A DNA stretch of 45,074 bases, from the NCBI GenBank assembly GCA_031550435.1, contig JAVBOO010000019.1:1-45074 (forward strand). Reading direction: 5' to 3'. Source of the stretch: JAVBOO01 sp031550435. GTDB taxonomy: Bacteria; Bacillota; Clostridia; Lachnospirales; WRAX01. Below are positions 15,164-23,918 of the stretch, piece after piece. The position numbers were made by a program, and so were the translations under genes. The stretch's first letter is position 1, and the number at the start of each line of letters is the position of its first letter. The notes under the pieces were generated by a model. It ran no database searches, was not told where the DNA came from, and saw only the letters and a list, made by a program, of their open reading frames with translations.

Positions 15164-15784
15164 ATGAAAGCAATATTATTGAACGGCAGTCCCCACAGCG
15201 AAGGCAACACATATTTTTCGCTGAAAACCGTTGCCGATGTTCTTGGCAAGAACCAAATTGAAACTGAAATAATACATGTCTGCAGCAAACCGGAAGTCGG
15301 CTGTGTCGGTTGCAATGCCTGCCTTGCCGCAGGAATGTGTGTATTTGCCGACGAGGCTTTTAAAGAGATTTCCGAAAAAGTCTACTCAGCCGATGCCTTG
15401 GTGCTGGGTTCGCCTGTATATTACTCAGGCATTAACGGAACGTTTAAATGCTTCCTGGACAGATTTTTCTACCAGAGCAAAAGCCGTATGCGCCACAAAG
15501 CAGCCGCTTCGGTCGCCATCCCCAGGAGAACCGGAGGAATGCCCGCTCTCGAACAGCTAAACAGCTATTTGCTTTATTCCGAGATGCTGCTCGTCGGCTC
15601 GAGCTATTGGAACGTTGTTCACGGCGCAAAACCCGGAGAGGTGTTATCGGACGCGGAAGGCATAGCAACGCTTGAGTGCCTCGGCAGAAACCTCGCTTGG
15701 GTGCTAAAAATGATGGAATACTCCAAGAGCGCAATTCCCGCTCCGGATAAAGTAAAAAAGCCGTTCATGAATTTCATACGTTAA
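15164..15784 (+). CDS. Flavodoxin-family NAD(P)H-dependent oxidoreductase
   Basis: 206 aa. N-terminal flavodoxin-like fold with LLNGSPHSEGNTYFSL (FMN phosphate loop, about 5-20), a Cys-rich loop GCVGCNACLAAGMCVF (about 46-61) as in iron-sulfur flavoproteins or related reductases, and the flavin-binding GSPVYYSGINGTFKCFLDR (about 85-103). Probably reduces quinones, nitro-compounds or disulfides; the substrate cannot be told. ATG at 15164 after GAAGGTG. Last gene of this operon. Confidence 0.88.
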   Translation: MKAILLNGSPHSEGNTYFSLKTVADVLGKNQIETEIIHVCSKPEVGCVGCNACLAAGMCVFADEAFKEISEKVYSADALVLGSPVYYSGINGTFKCFLDRFFYQSKSRMRHKAAASVAIPRRTGGMPALEQLNSYLLYSEMLLVGSSYWNVVHGAKPGEVLSDAEGIATLECLGRNLAWVLKMMEYSKSAIPAPDKVKKPFMNFIR

Positions 15785-15791
15785 CAGCGGA

Positions 15792-15858
15792 ATAATATTA
15801 CCGCGGAAGTTAAATACCGCACCAAAAACTTACGCGGATACTCGTGCCGAAGTAATAC
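15792..15858 (+). repeat. Family A palindromic repeat, copy A5 (short form)
   Basis: AATATTACCGCGGAAGTTAA at the left and ACTCGTGCCGAAGTAATACT at the right, with no central part. Relative to the full form the interval between two TGCCGA direct repeats is deleted. Confidence 0.8.
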
Positions 15859-15961
15859 TGTTATAGGCGCTGTATGTAGCGCGTTACCGCGAAAACTCAT
15901 GTCTGTTTTAGCGGTAACCGCCGTCTTGCAACTTTGTAAATCACTATTAAGACTGCATTAA

Positions 15962-16052
15962 ATCATTCTCTAAACTTATCGCCTCAATCCCCTTTATGCC
16001 CGCAGGGCCGATGTAATGGGGTGATTAAACGGCACGGTTTAATCGGGGGATC
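15962..16052 (-). repeat. Family B double-hairpin repeat, copy B1
   Basis: In minus orientation: GATCCCCCGATTAAACCGTG at 16052, a second CCCC...GGGG hairpin with a GCCCTGCGGGC core, then GGGGATTGAGGCGATAAGTT. Ends just upstream of the VanW gene. Confidence 0.8.
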
Positions 16053-16082
16053 ATATAAACTTTTTTGAAAGCAGGTACTATC

Positions 16083-17771
16083 GTGAATTCACGCAAACAT
16101 CAAAACTCACATACCAAACCGCGCAACAAATTCCTCGTTGTTACTTTAAGCATAATCGCGGCGGCCACAGTTACAACAGTAATAATTATCGCAGGCTTTG
16201 CGCTTATGTCGGATTCGAGTGCTCCCGTTTACAACAATATAACGGAGCCTTCCTCCGAACAGGCCGGCGAGACGGTAATGCCCGGCGAAAACGCCGAAAT
16301 ACTGAAGATGCTTGACGAAGAGCTGATTTATAAGAATATCTCTATCGATGGTATTGACGTTTCCGGGCTCACAAAACAGGAGGCCGTGCTGAAAATTGCC
16401 GAGTTCCGTGAAACCGAACTCAAAAACAGCAGGCTAACTTTTATTGCCGACGACAAGGAGCTGGAGTACAGTTACAGAGAGCTCGGAATCGAGTTCAATG
16501 TGCAAAATGTTGTTGATGATGCGTTTAACTACGCACGAACGGGAGTATACGATGAACGCTACGAGCTTATTGCCGGGCTTTTGAAAAACAGCATAAACTT
16601 CGAGACCGAACCTTTAGTCAACCGCGACAAAATTACACTCGATAAACTGAAAGAAACAGTCGAAGTACCCCCTGTCGAGCAGGAGTTTAAGCGAGTTGAC
16701 GGCGAGTTCGTCATAACCCCCGGAAAGCCCGGTGTTCTGATCGATACAGCCAAACTTTTATCAGACATAGAAAAGGCCGTTAAAGAAAAATCCGCAGATC
16801 CGATTACTGTAGCTCTGAAGAACATAAGCCCCGAAAGCTCCAAGTTCGATTATTCTAAGGCGACTTCTTTGCTCGGCAGCTGCACGACGAAGTATTCTAC
16901 CGCCGATGTCGGGAGATCGAAGAATTTGAGCAATGCCGCATCAAAACTCGATAACACGATTTTAATGCCCGGCGAAATTTTTTCGACTAACGATGCTTTT
17001 GGAGAAATGACGGCTGCAAACGGTTATGCGATCGGAAAAGCGATATTGAACGGAGTGCTGGTTGACGATATCGGCGGCGGAGTGTGCCAAGTATCTTCAA
17101 CTCTGTATAACGCGCTCCTACAATCCGAGATCGAAATCGTTCAGCGCCAAAACCATTCGCAGAAAGTCGGTTACTTGGACTGGGGCTTTGATGCCACACT
17201 CGCATCCCCCTCTATTGACTTAAAGTTCAAAAACGATACGGACTACCCTCTTACAATCGAAAGCTATGCCGCAAGCGGCAAGGTCGTCGTTAATATCTAC
17301 GGCTATGAAATACACGACCCGACAAGAAAACTCGTGTTCGAGAACTCACTGGTAAGCACAACCCCCCCGCCTGCCGAAGAAGTAAAATCGGACCCTGCTC
17401 TTCCTTACGGAGAACGTGTTGTTGATGTCGCGGCAAAAACCGGCTACAAATACAATGTATACAAGCTCGTTTACGAACACGATAAACTTGTGGAAAAGGT
17501 TCTCGTTAACACAAGTACTTACAGAGCGCTTAGAGCGGTCGTACGCGTCGGAACGGGAGCAACCGCTCAACCTCAAAACTCTAATACCGCACCTCCTACA
17601 GCTCAACACACACCGACAGCGCCGCCTGCCCAACCGACGACTCCGGCTCAAACGCCGTCCCCGATTGAGACGCCAACACCTATCGATACGCCAACTCCAA
17701 TCGATACACAGGCGCCAATCGATACGCCGCCGACAGAGCAGGCTCCGCCCGATGTAACGCTGAGACCCTAG
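16083..17771 (+). CDS. VanW family protein with peptidoglycan-binding domain
   Basis: 562 aa from GTG 16083 (GCAGGT upstream); an in-frame TTG at 16065 is a weaker choice. Membrane anchor at about 16-42 (NKFLVVTLSIIAAATVTTVI), then a peptidoglycan-binding_4-type region (about 85-250) and the VanW domain (about 260-420) with IFSTNDAFGEMTAANGYAIG and GGGVCQVSSTLYNALL. A G5-like region (about 460-500) is followed by a Pro/Thr-rich tail with repeated TPIDT units, typical of a wall-spanning segment. Function of VanW is not known; location suggests a cell-wall role. It is not near other vancomycin-resistance genes. Confidence 0.9.
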   Translation: MNSRKHQNSHTKPRNKFLVVTLSIIAAATVTTVIIIAGFALMSDSSAPVYNNITEPSSEQAGETVMPGENAEILKMLDEELIYKNISIDGIDVSGLTKQEAVLKIAEFRETELKNSRLTFIADDKELEYSYRELGIEFNVQNVVDDAFNYARTGVYDERYELIAGLLKNSINFETEPLVNRDKITLDKLKETVEVPPVEQEFKRVDGEFVITPGKPGVLIDTAKLLSDIEKAVKEKSADPITVALKNISPESSKFDYSKATSLLGSCTTKYSTADVGRSKNLSNAASKLDNTILMPGEIFSTNDAFGEMTAANGYAIGKAILNGVLVDDIGGGVCQVSSTLYNALLQSEIEIVQRQNHSQKVGYLDWGFDATLASPSIDLKFKNDTDYPLTIESYAASGKVVVNIYGYEIHDPTRKLVFENSLVSTTPPPAEEVKSDPALPYGERVVDVAAKTGYKYNVYKLVYEHDKLVEKVLVNTSTYRALRAVVRVGTGATAQPQNSNTAPPTAQHTPTAPPAQPTTPAQTPSPIETPTPIDTPTPIDTQAPIDTPPTEQAPPDVTLRP

Positions 17772-17833
17772 CCTTGATATGCATCGAGCTTTATTGTACA
17801 TAATTTGTCAGACACACACCGGAAGGTGAAAAT

Positions 17834-18655
17834 ATGGTTAATATATCATTTAAAGCATACGCGACCGTTAACGAGATCGACTTGAACGCGATAGCCGTGG
17901 AATGCGGAATACCGAAGAAGTACACATGGGAGGAACCGCTCGTCCTTAGGGGCGGCGTTCTTTCCCGTGTCCTCAATAAGAGCGTGACCGAGAACCAGGG
18001 GCTGTACATATTTTCGTTCGGCAGTATAGTCTTTGCCGATTGTTCACCAGAAGACGAGCATATCGGTTTCGCTTACATAAAAAACATACAGAATAACATG
18101 ATTACAAAAGGCTTCAAGTACATTGACGACTACATGCTCCATGTTGACAGCAGCGCCGAAAACGAGCTGACGGACAAATACGTTATCGTGTCGGAGTTCG
18201 AAATGTACCAGCCCGATATTATCGCAACCTGTCTCGCAAAATCCGTCGGCCTCGAAAAAATCGAAACCGAAATGATGAACATCGTTGACCGGGTCGAGCC
18301 GTTAATCGACAGACAGCAGCAGGGCAAGCTGCACTTGAGCGAGCGCAAACTTGCAACCATTAAATCAGGTATTTCGCGTTATCAGTACAACACCATAGCC
18401 TACATAATGATACTCGATAAGCCCGATATCACATGGACAAAGCTTGAGGCCGGCGAATTTTACGACCTGCTCAGCGAATTTTTCGAGCTTAACGACAGGT
18501 ACGAAATAGTAACGAAAAAAACCGAGCTTCTGAATAATGTTATGGACGGCCTGGAAACGACAAGCAGGCTTGTAAAAAGCACCTTCAGCGAGATCGTCGT
18601 TATACTGCTTATTTTGGCCGAAGTTATAATTATGGTCGTGGAGCTGCTAAGATGA
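17834..18655 (+). CDS. RMD1 family (DUF155) membrane protein, paralogue 1
   Basis: 273 aa. DUF155/RMD1 core: FSFGSIVFADCSPEDE (about 57-72), ATCLAKSVGLEKIETEMM (about 135-152), and YDLLSEFFELNDRYEI (about 216-231), ending with a membrane helix (EIVVILLILAEVIIMVVELL). Eukaryotic relatives (Rmd1, Rmnd1) act in mitochondria; the bacterial function is unknown. ATG 17834 follows GGAAGGTG. Overlaps the next paralogue by 4 bases (ATGA), so the two are probably translated together and may form a heteromer. Confidence 0.83.
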   Translation: MVNISFKAYATVNEIDLNAIAVECGIPKKYTWEEPLVLRGGVLSRVLNKSVTENQGLYIFSFGSIVFADCSPEDEHIGFAYIKNIQNNMITKGFKYIDDYMLHVDSSAENELTDKYVIVSEFEMYQPDIIATCLAKSVGLEKIETEMMNIVDRVEPLIDRQQQGKLHLSERKLATIKSGISRYQYNTIAYIMILDKPDITWTKLEAGEFYDLLSEFFELNDRYEIVTKKTELLNNVMDGLETTSRLVKSTFSEIVVILLILAEVIIMVVELLR

Positions 18656-19512
18656 ACAATATGCGCTTTAAATGCTACAAGATTTCGGAGCGCATTACTT
18701 TCCCCGACAGCTTCTCAAAAGATGCCGAGTGGCGGAACTATGTGCGCATCGATAACTCCGGAGTAGAAAAAATACTGAAATACGGCTGCAAGGCCAAGGA
18801 GATCTATGTTTTCCGCTTTGGCTGTGTTTCGTTTGTCAATTTTTCGGAAGATGAAATAAAAACAGCGACTTCTTATATAAAAAGCACATTCTATGTCCGC
18901 GATTATGCCGATTCCTATGAAAACATCGAAAGCATCGGGGTAGTATTCGGTGAAACCGATACCGGATACAATCCCGAGTTTTGTTATGAGCAGAAATATA
19001 AAAAAGCGTTTTTAAAACTTGCTCCGCTGATGATGGCAAAGTCCGTTGAGCTAAACAACCTTGAAAACGAGCTGAGCAGCCTGATTGACGATACTGAGGT
19101 GATAATACGGCTGACAGCGCGCAAAAAGCACCGTCTTTTCAATAAAAGACTGACCTCGGCAGTTACGAGAATACTGAAATTCAATTACGACGTTATAATC
19201 AACGAAAGCGCATTCGACGACAGCCGTATTTCGTTTAACCCGACCTACTCAAAAATAAGCTGTGATTTGACCGAATACTTCGAGCTTGAGGACAGACAGC
19301 GCATATTCATGATCAAACTCGATAACGCGAAGGGACTTATAAAACGCTACCGGGAATCGAGTTACGAAGTATATATGCTCGCCTTCGAGCAAATTCAAAT
19401 CTTGCTGCTCGTGTTCTTTCCGTTCGCGTACATATTAAGCAAAAACCCCGAATATTTTAATTTTGTTTATCACGGAATCAGAGACATTTTAGAATTTGTA
19501 ACAGGCAAATAA
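18652..19512 (+). CDS. RMD1 family (DUF155) membrane protein, paralogue 2
   Basis: 286 aa, same architecture as the gene before it but diverged: YVFRFGCVSFVNFSEDE (about 46-62), MMAKSVELNNLENELSSL (about 126-143), DLTEYFELEDRQRIFM (about 205-220), and a C-terminal membrane segment (IQILLLVFFPFAYILS). Starts at the ATGA overlap with paralogue 1. An arrangement of two unequal copies rather than one gene suggests duplication and specialisation. Confidence 0.8.
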   Translation: MNNMRFKCYKISERITFPDSFSKDAEWRNYVRIDNSGVEKILKYGCKAKEIYVFRFGCVSFVNFSEDEIKTATSYIKSTFYVRDYADSYENIESIGVVFGETDTGYNPEFCYEQKYKKAFLKLAPLMMAKSVELNNLENELSSLIDDTEVIIRLTARKKHRLFNKRLTSAVTRILKFNYDVIINESAFDDSRISFNPTYSKISCDLTEYFELEDRQRIFMIKLDNAKGLIKRYRESSYEVYMLAFEQIQILLLVFFPFAYILSKNPEYFNFVYHGIRDILEFVTGK

Positions 19513-19566
19513 CAAAAAAAGACTGTAGTACGGCAAAACACATGGCAAACAGGAGGACTGGTAATA

Positions 19567-20613
19567 TTGAATATTAAAGATTTTCTGATTACTCTGAGTA
19601 ACATGACCGGTGTTTCGGGAAACGAAACCGAACGAGCAAAGGTTATTGCCGAAGCACTGAGAGAATACTGCTCTGATGTCAGTATAGACAGGCTCGGCAG
19701 CGTTATCGGGCTTAGAAAAGGCGGCGGAGCGGCAAAGCTTATGTACGTGGCCCATGCCGACGAAATCGGACTCATGGTAATCGGTATCGACGACAGGGGC
19801 TTTCTGACGCTTGAACCTATAGGCGGCATTGATAAACGTACCCTCCCCGCTCAGGAAGTTACCGTTTTCGGCAAAGAAAAACTCTTCGGCGTTATCGGAA
19901 TAAAACCGCCGCATCTAACTTCCCCTTCCGAAGCCAAAACCGCCCTTACATTTGAGGAGCTTACCGTCGATGTCGGCCTGCCGGCCGAAAAAGTCAGAGA
20001 GCTTGTCAGCATCGGAGACTTGGTAACAATTAACCGCAGCGCGGTTGAGCTGCAAAACAACAGGCTCGCAGGTAAATGTTTCGACGATACCGCCGGAATC
20101 GCAAGCCTGCTGTACTCGTTGGAATGCTTAAAAGATGTCAAGCTGGACGTAGATTTATATATAGTCGCGACAGTTCAGGAGGAAATTTCTTACGGCGGGG
20201 GATATACGGCAACTTACTCGATAAACCCCGACATAGGAATTGCCGTGGATGTTACGGGAGCAAAAGCGGAAAACCACTCCGGAGATACGGAGACCCTTTT
20301 GGGCAAAGGCCCCGACATAAGCTGCGGCCCGAATATAAACCGCAGGATATATAAGCGTTTAAAGGAAACCGGAGAAAAGGCCGGCATACCCATGCAGTTT
20401 TCTGTCGAACCGGGAATGTCCGGAACAGATGCCGTGCCCATGCAGGTCACGAGAAACGGTGTTATTACCGGACTTGTTTCTATTCCCCTAAAATATATGC
20501 ACACGTCCGTTGAAGTCGTGGATTTGAACGACATTAAGGAAACCGGGCGGCTTTTGGCCGAATTTGCCCGCAGTTTCAACGGCATTAAAACGGAGGAATA
20601 TTTATGCTTCTGA
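19567..20613 (+). CDS. M42 family metallopeptidase, paralogue 1
   Basis: 348 aa co-catalytic metal aminopeptidase of the TET/YsdC type, normally a large cytosolic dodecamer trimming peptides. Metal ligand motifs: VAHADEIGLMV (about 61-71), KCFDDTAGIASL, ATVQEEISYGGG, AVDVTGA and LKYMHTSVEV, all complete. TTG start 19567 after AGGAGG (19551-19556). Overlaps the next gene by 10 bases. One of three M42 genes in a row. Confidence 0.92.
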   Translation: MNIKDFLITLSNMTGVSGNETERAKVIAEALREYCSDVSIDRLGSVIGLRKGGGAAKLMYVAHADEIGLMVIGIDDRGFLTLEPIGGIDKRTLPAQEVTVFGKEKLFGVIGIKPPHLTSPSEAKTALTFEELTVDVGLPAEKVRELVSIGDLVTINRSAVELQNNRLAGKCFDDTAGIASLLYSLECLKDVKLDVDLYIVATVQEEISYGGGYTATYSINPDIGIAVDVTGAKAENHSGDTETLLGKGPDISCGPNINRRIYKRLKETGEKAGIPMQFSVEPGMSGTDAVPMQVTRNGVITGLVSIPLKYMHTSVEVVDLNDIKETGRLLAEFARSFNGIKTEEYLCF

Positions 20614-21644
20614 AAAAACTTGTAAGCGTCAACGGACTTCCTTCCTACGAGGACATGGTCCGCGAAACCATAAAGCAAGAAATAGGCAGTTTTGTGGATA
20701 GCATGTATACAGACAGGCTCGGAAACCTTATAGCGGTCAAAAACTCAGGCGCTCAAGGCAAGCATATAGCACTGTGTGCGCATATGGACGAAGTCGGTAT
20801 GGTTGTGGCAAAAATTACCGACAGCGGAGCGATAAAATTTAAGTCCTGGGGCGTTAACGAAAAGGTTTTGGTCACAAAAGTCGTTAAAATCGGCGAAAAA
20901 GGAATAACCGGCGTTATCGGGGCTAAACCCTGTCATATAACAAACCCGGAAGAAAGAACTAAGATTTACGAGCTGAAAGACTTGTACATCGATATAGGCG
21001 CAGATTCGAAGGGCGAAGCGGAAAAGCTTATCGAAATCGGTGATTACGTTGCGTTTGACAGCGAATACCGCGAGTTCGGCGACAACAAAATCAAAGCGAA
21101 GGCACTTGACGACCGCGTCGGCTGCTCTGCGATAATCGAACTGCTCAAAAGCAATGTAAGCCAAAAAATAACCGCCGTGTTTACGGTCCAGGAAGAAATC
21201 GGCATGCGAGGCTCGATAACTGCCGCCAACCAAGTATTCGCCGATCTGGTTTTAAATCTTGAGGGTACTGTATGCGCCGACCACGAAACAGACGAGAACT
21301 TCCATGTAACCTCTCTCGGCTGCGGCCCCGCGATATCGCTCAGGGACAGGAACTCGGTCTATTTGAAACCTTACCGTGATTTCGCGGTGAACACGGCAAA
21401 AAAGCACGGCATTCCCTGCCAGTTCAGGAGAACAGATGCCGGAGGAACGGATGCCGCTAATTTTCATGTCGCCCACAGCGGCACGCCTGTCATCGGGCTT
21501 GCGGTTCCGAGCAGATACATACATTCGCCCGTTTCTGTCATAGATAAGCGAGACTATGAAAATCTTGTGAGTCTCATCGGGCATATCATAGCCGACTACG
21601 CGGATTATGAAACTATTGATCCCCCGATTAAGCCTGAGGTTTAA
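20604..21644 (+). CDS. M42 family metallopeptidase, paralogue 2
   Basis: 346 aa. Motifs ALCAHMDEVGMVV, KALDDRVGCSAI, FTVQEEIGMRGS, NLEGTVCAD and SRYIHSPVSV are complete; the fourth motif uses the LEGT form, seen in another M42 subgroup, instead of DVT. ATG at 20604 follows GGAGG and overlaps paralogue 1. Its last nine codons (DPPIKPEV and the stop) lie inside repeat B2, so the native C-terminus was replaced when the repeat arrived. Confidence 0.92.
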   Translation: MLLKKLVSVNGLPSYEDMVRETIKQEIGSFVDSMYTDRLGNLIAVKNSGAQGKHIALCAHMDEVGMVVAKITDSGAIKFKSWGVNEKVLVTKVVKIGEKGITGVIGAKPCHITNPEERTKIYELKDLYIDIGADSKGEAEKLIEIGDYVAFDSEYREFGDNKIKAKALDDRVGCSAIIELLKSNVSQKITAVFTVQEEIGMRGSITAANQVFADLVLNLEGTVCADHETDENFHVTSLGCGPAISLRDRNSVYLKPYRDFAVNTAKKHGIPCQFRRTDAGGTDAANFHVAHSGTPVIGLAVPSRYIHSPVSVIDKRDYENLVSLIGHIIADYADYETIDPPIKPEV

Positions 21645-21726
21645 CCACCGCCTTATACCGGCTCTGCGGCCTAAGGGGGATTGAGGCGACAAGTTTAGCG
21701 AATGGTTTAATTATCGCCTCAATAAG
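21618..21726 (+). repeat. Family B double-hairpin repeat, copy B2
   Basis: Begins GATCCCCCGATTAAGCCTGA inside the M42 paralogue 2 reading frame and ends CGCCTCAATAA. Two hairpins: GATTAAGCC/GGTTTAA, and a second with a CGGCTCTGCGGCC core. The tail GGCGACAAGTTTAGCGAATG is shared with B3. The element supplies the TAA stop of the gene it entered. Confidence 0.85.
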
Positions 21727-21780
21727 TTGTAATGTTTTCCGGGAAATGCTGACAGAAACCTGAACAATTAGGAGGGTACT

Positions 21781-22773
21781 ATGAACACAGAATATTTGAA
21801 GAAGCTTTGTTCCATAAAAGGTGCGTCCGGTGAGGAGCAAAATGTCGCAAAAGCTATACTGGAAGAGATCAAGGACTACATAGACGATTACACCATAGAC
21901 CGCTTGGGCAATCTTATAGCGCATAAAAAAGGCCCGGGCAAAAAAATGATGCTTGCGGGCCACACCGATCAAATCGGTATGATGGTCAACTTTATCGATG
22001 AAAACGGGTATCTGTACTTCGCTTCTCTCGGCGGTCTCACGCCGCACGTAATACACAGCGCAAGAGTTATATTTTCAAACGGCGTCGTAGGCGTTATCGG
22101 CTCGGAACTCCTCGATGACCCGGCAAAACTCACCCTTAGTAAAATGTATATAGACATCGGCGCTTCAGATAAAGAAGAGGCCGAAAAATACGTTCAAATC
22201 GGCGATGTCGCGGTTTACTGTCAACCACCCTACTCCGACGATTACAAGATAGTATCTCCCGCTTTGGACGACAGAGTCGGTTGCTTTATAATGACAGAAA
22301 GCCTAAAGCGTATAACAACCCCGGCTTTTGACCTGTATTTCGTGTTTACGGTTCAGGAAGAAGTCGGACTGAGAGGCGCGAAGGCTTCCGCCTATACAAT
22401 CGAGCCTGATTACAGCATTTCGTTTGACGTAACCCGTGCAAGCGAAACGGCAAAATCCAAAACCATACCGCAGAAAATGGGCAAAGGCGCATGCATAAAG
22501 ATCAAAGATAACCTCGTCATCTGCCATCCTTCGCTTGTAAAACACATGAAAAGCTGTGCCGAGCAAGCCGGTATCAAGCACCAGTTCGAAGTTCTTCAAG
22601 TCGGCGGAACAGACGCTGGGGCGATTACGCTTTCTAAGGGCGGCGTTCCGAGCGGTGTTATATCCGTTCCCACAAGGTACACGCACAGTATGAACGAAAC
22701 CGCCAGACTAAGCGATATAAGCGACTGCATAGACTTAACGGTTAAAGTGCTGCAAACCGAACCTGCTTTTTAG
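21781..22773 (+). CDS. M42 family metallopeptidase, paralogue 3
   Basis: 330 aa. Motifs LAGHTDQIGMMV, PALDDRVGCFIM, FTVQEEVGLRGA, SFDVTRASET and TRYTHSMNET. The first motif has Thr and Gln in place of the usual Met-Asp-Glu, but the His and Asp ligands remain. ATG at 21781 follows TTAGGAGG. Shorter than the other two. Separated from paralogue 2 by repeat B2. Confidence 0.92.
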   Translation: MNTEYLKKLCSIKGASGEEQNVAKAILEEIKDYIDDYTIDRLGNLIAHKKGPGKKMMLAGHTDQIGMMVNFIDENGYLYFASLGGLTPHVIHSARVIFSNGVVGVIGSELLDDPAKLTLSKMYIDIGASDKEEAEKYVQIGDVAVYCQPPYSDDYKIVSPALDDRVGCFIMTESLKRITTPAFDLYFVFTVQEEVGLRGAKASAYTIEPDYSISFDVTRASETAKSKTIPQKMGKGACIKIKDNLVICHPSLVKHMKSCAEQAGIKHQFEVLQVGGTDAGAITLSKGGVPSGVISVPTRYTHSMNETARLSDISDCIDLTVKVLQTEPAF

Positions 22774-22856
22774 AGCGCCTGTACGCGTTGCACGCAGTTC
22801 CTTAAATGTTGATTAGGCGAGAATTAACGGAATTCAAACGAAAGCGAGGAGCAGTC

Positions 22857-23393
22857 TTGAAAAAACACATAGGAAGCTTTGGTATGCTGCCGGTATGTCC
22901 GGCGGTTATTATCGCAACAGAGGATGACGGAAAACTTAATTTCGCCTCACACGGGCAAATCGGAACGGTTTGCGCCGAGCCTTCGGTTATTTATGTCTCG
23001 GTAATCAAAGAACATAAAACAGCTAAGAATATACTAAAGAACAAGACATTCTCAGTTAACGTTCCTCCCGCCGGGCTTGCCGATAAACTCAGGCGCTGCG
23101 GGAGTGTTTCCGGAAACGATACAGACAAATCTTCCGAGTTTGAAGTTTTTTACGGAAACGTAAATGTTCCGATGATTAAAAGCTGCCCGGTTACCTTCGC
23201 GTGCAAAGTTATCAAAACAAAAGAGATTAACGGGTTTTTGATGTTTCTCGCCGAAGTTACGGAAACTTATTCTGATGACGACTGTCTCTCTATTTACGAG
23301 CAGTTTGAATTCCCCGACGCGGGAAAGATAATGCCGATTTTATGCAGTATGGACGGAAGCTACAGAACAGTTTCAAGCGAAAAAATCAAATAA
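22857..23393 (+). CDS. Flavin reductase-like (FMN-binding split barrel) protein
   Basis: 178 aa from TTG 22857, with GCGAGGAGC upstream; in-frame codons before it lack a site. Begins (M)KKHIGSFGMLPVCPAVII, with NFASHGQIGTVCAEPSVIYV (about 29-48) and TAKNILKNKTFSVNVPP (about 57-73), as in the flavin reductase/HpaC-like family where FMN binds and the substrate is often unknown. The stop codon directly abuts repeat A6. Confidence 0.85.
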   Translation: MKKHIGSFGMLPVCPAVIIATEDDGKLNFASHGQIGTVCAEPSVIYVSVIKEHKTAKNILKNKTFSVNVPPAGLADKLRRCGSVSGNDTDKSSEFEVFYGNVNVPMIKSCPVTFACKVIKTKEINGFLMFLAEVTETYSDDDCLSIYEQFEFPDAGKIMPILCSMDGSYRTVSSEKIK

Positions 23394-23471
23394 TACCGCG
23401 GAAGCTATTGCCGCGGAAATTAAACACCGCATAAAATACTTGCACGGTTACCCGTGCCAAAGCAATAACAA
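23393..23471 (+). repeat. Family A palindromic repeat, copy A6 (short form, doubled left end)
   Basis: TACCGCGGAAGCTATT then TGCCGCGGAAATTAAACACC, an apparent duplication of the left terminus, followed by TACTTGCACGGTTACCCGTG and ending CCAAAGCAATAAC. Begins on the stop codon of the preceding gene. Confidence 0.75.
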
Positions 23472-23618
23472 AGGTAAAAACTCCGGTTTAACGCAAAAAT
23501 GATGCTCATTCTCGGCTTGCCGACCGCTTAAACTCGAATTTTTCGCCGCGAAGTGCAAAAAACACCCGGTAACAGTGTTGTGTTTTTGCCGATTAAAGAT
23601 GTTTGCAAGCCCCATCGT

Positions 23619-23657
23619 CCCAACGAAGCCGGAAAACGCAGCTCCGGACTCGTTGGG
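23619..23657. other. Hairpin of unknown function (possible terminator)
   Basis: CCCAACGA (23619-23626) pairs with TCGTTGGG (23650-23657), with inner CCGGA/TCCGG, followed by CTTCTATTTTCTCC. A related AAGCCAACGAC/GTCGTTGGCTT hairpin is at 37142. The 700 bases between 23394 and 24094 hold no credible gene. Confidence 0.45.
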
Positions 23658-23781
23658 CTTCTATTTTCTCCGAGAAAAATTATTCTCTTTCGACCTTGAA
23701 AATTTCGCAAAACCGGTATAAACTGACTTTAGCCGAACAGCGGATTAATCATAAAATCCGAAGTTTGGCTTGCTATCATAA

Positions 23782-23877
23782 ACAGAGTAGAGATTCGAGC
23801 GTTAAGTGTCTGACGGACGGGGAGTTGCCGCCGGAACGAAAAGCTTTGCTTGCGATTCGAGTTTCGCATCCCGCTGT
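23782..23877 (+). promoter_or_regulatory. Tetrahydrofolate riboswitch aptamer upstream of folT
   Basis: The segment GAGTAGAGATTCGAGCGTTA at 23785, continuing AGTGTCTGAC, matches the conserved 5' half of the THF (folT/folE) riboswitch; the 3' half has CGATTCGAGTTTCGCATCCC near 23853. ACAG (23782-23785) and CTGT (23874-23877) close P1. The downstream gene is a folate ECF transporter, as expected. A weak promoter (TTGAAA 23696, 15-base spacer, TATAAA 23717) is upstream. Repression when folate is plentiful is the known mode of the class. Confidence 0.85.
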
Positions 23878-23918
23878 CGCATATTGGATATACCACTATG
23901 TTACACGGTATTTGATAG

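Noticed and set aside
16083..17771. Vancomycin resistance cassette
   Set aside because: Only a VanW domain is present; vanH, vanA/B, vanX and the regulators are absent, and VanW-domain proteins are common in Clostridia.
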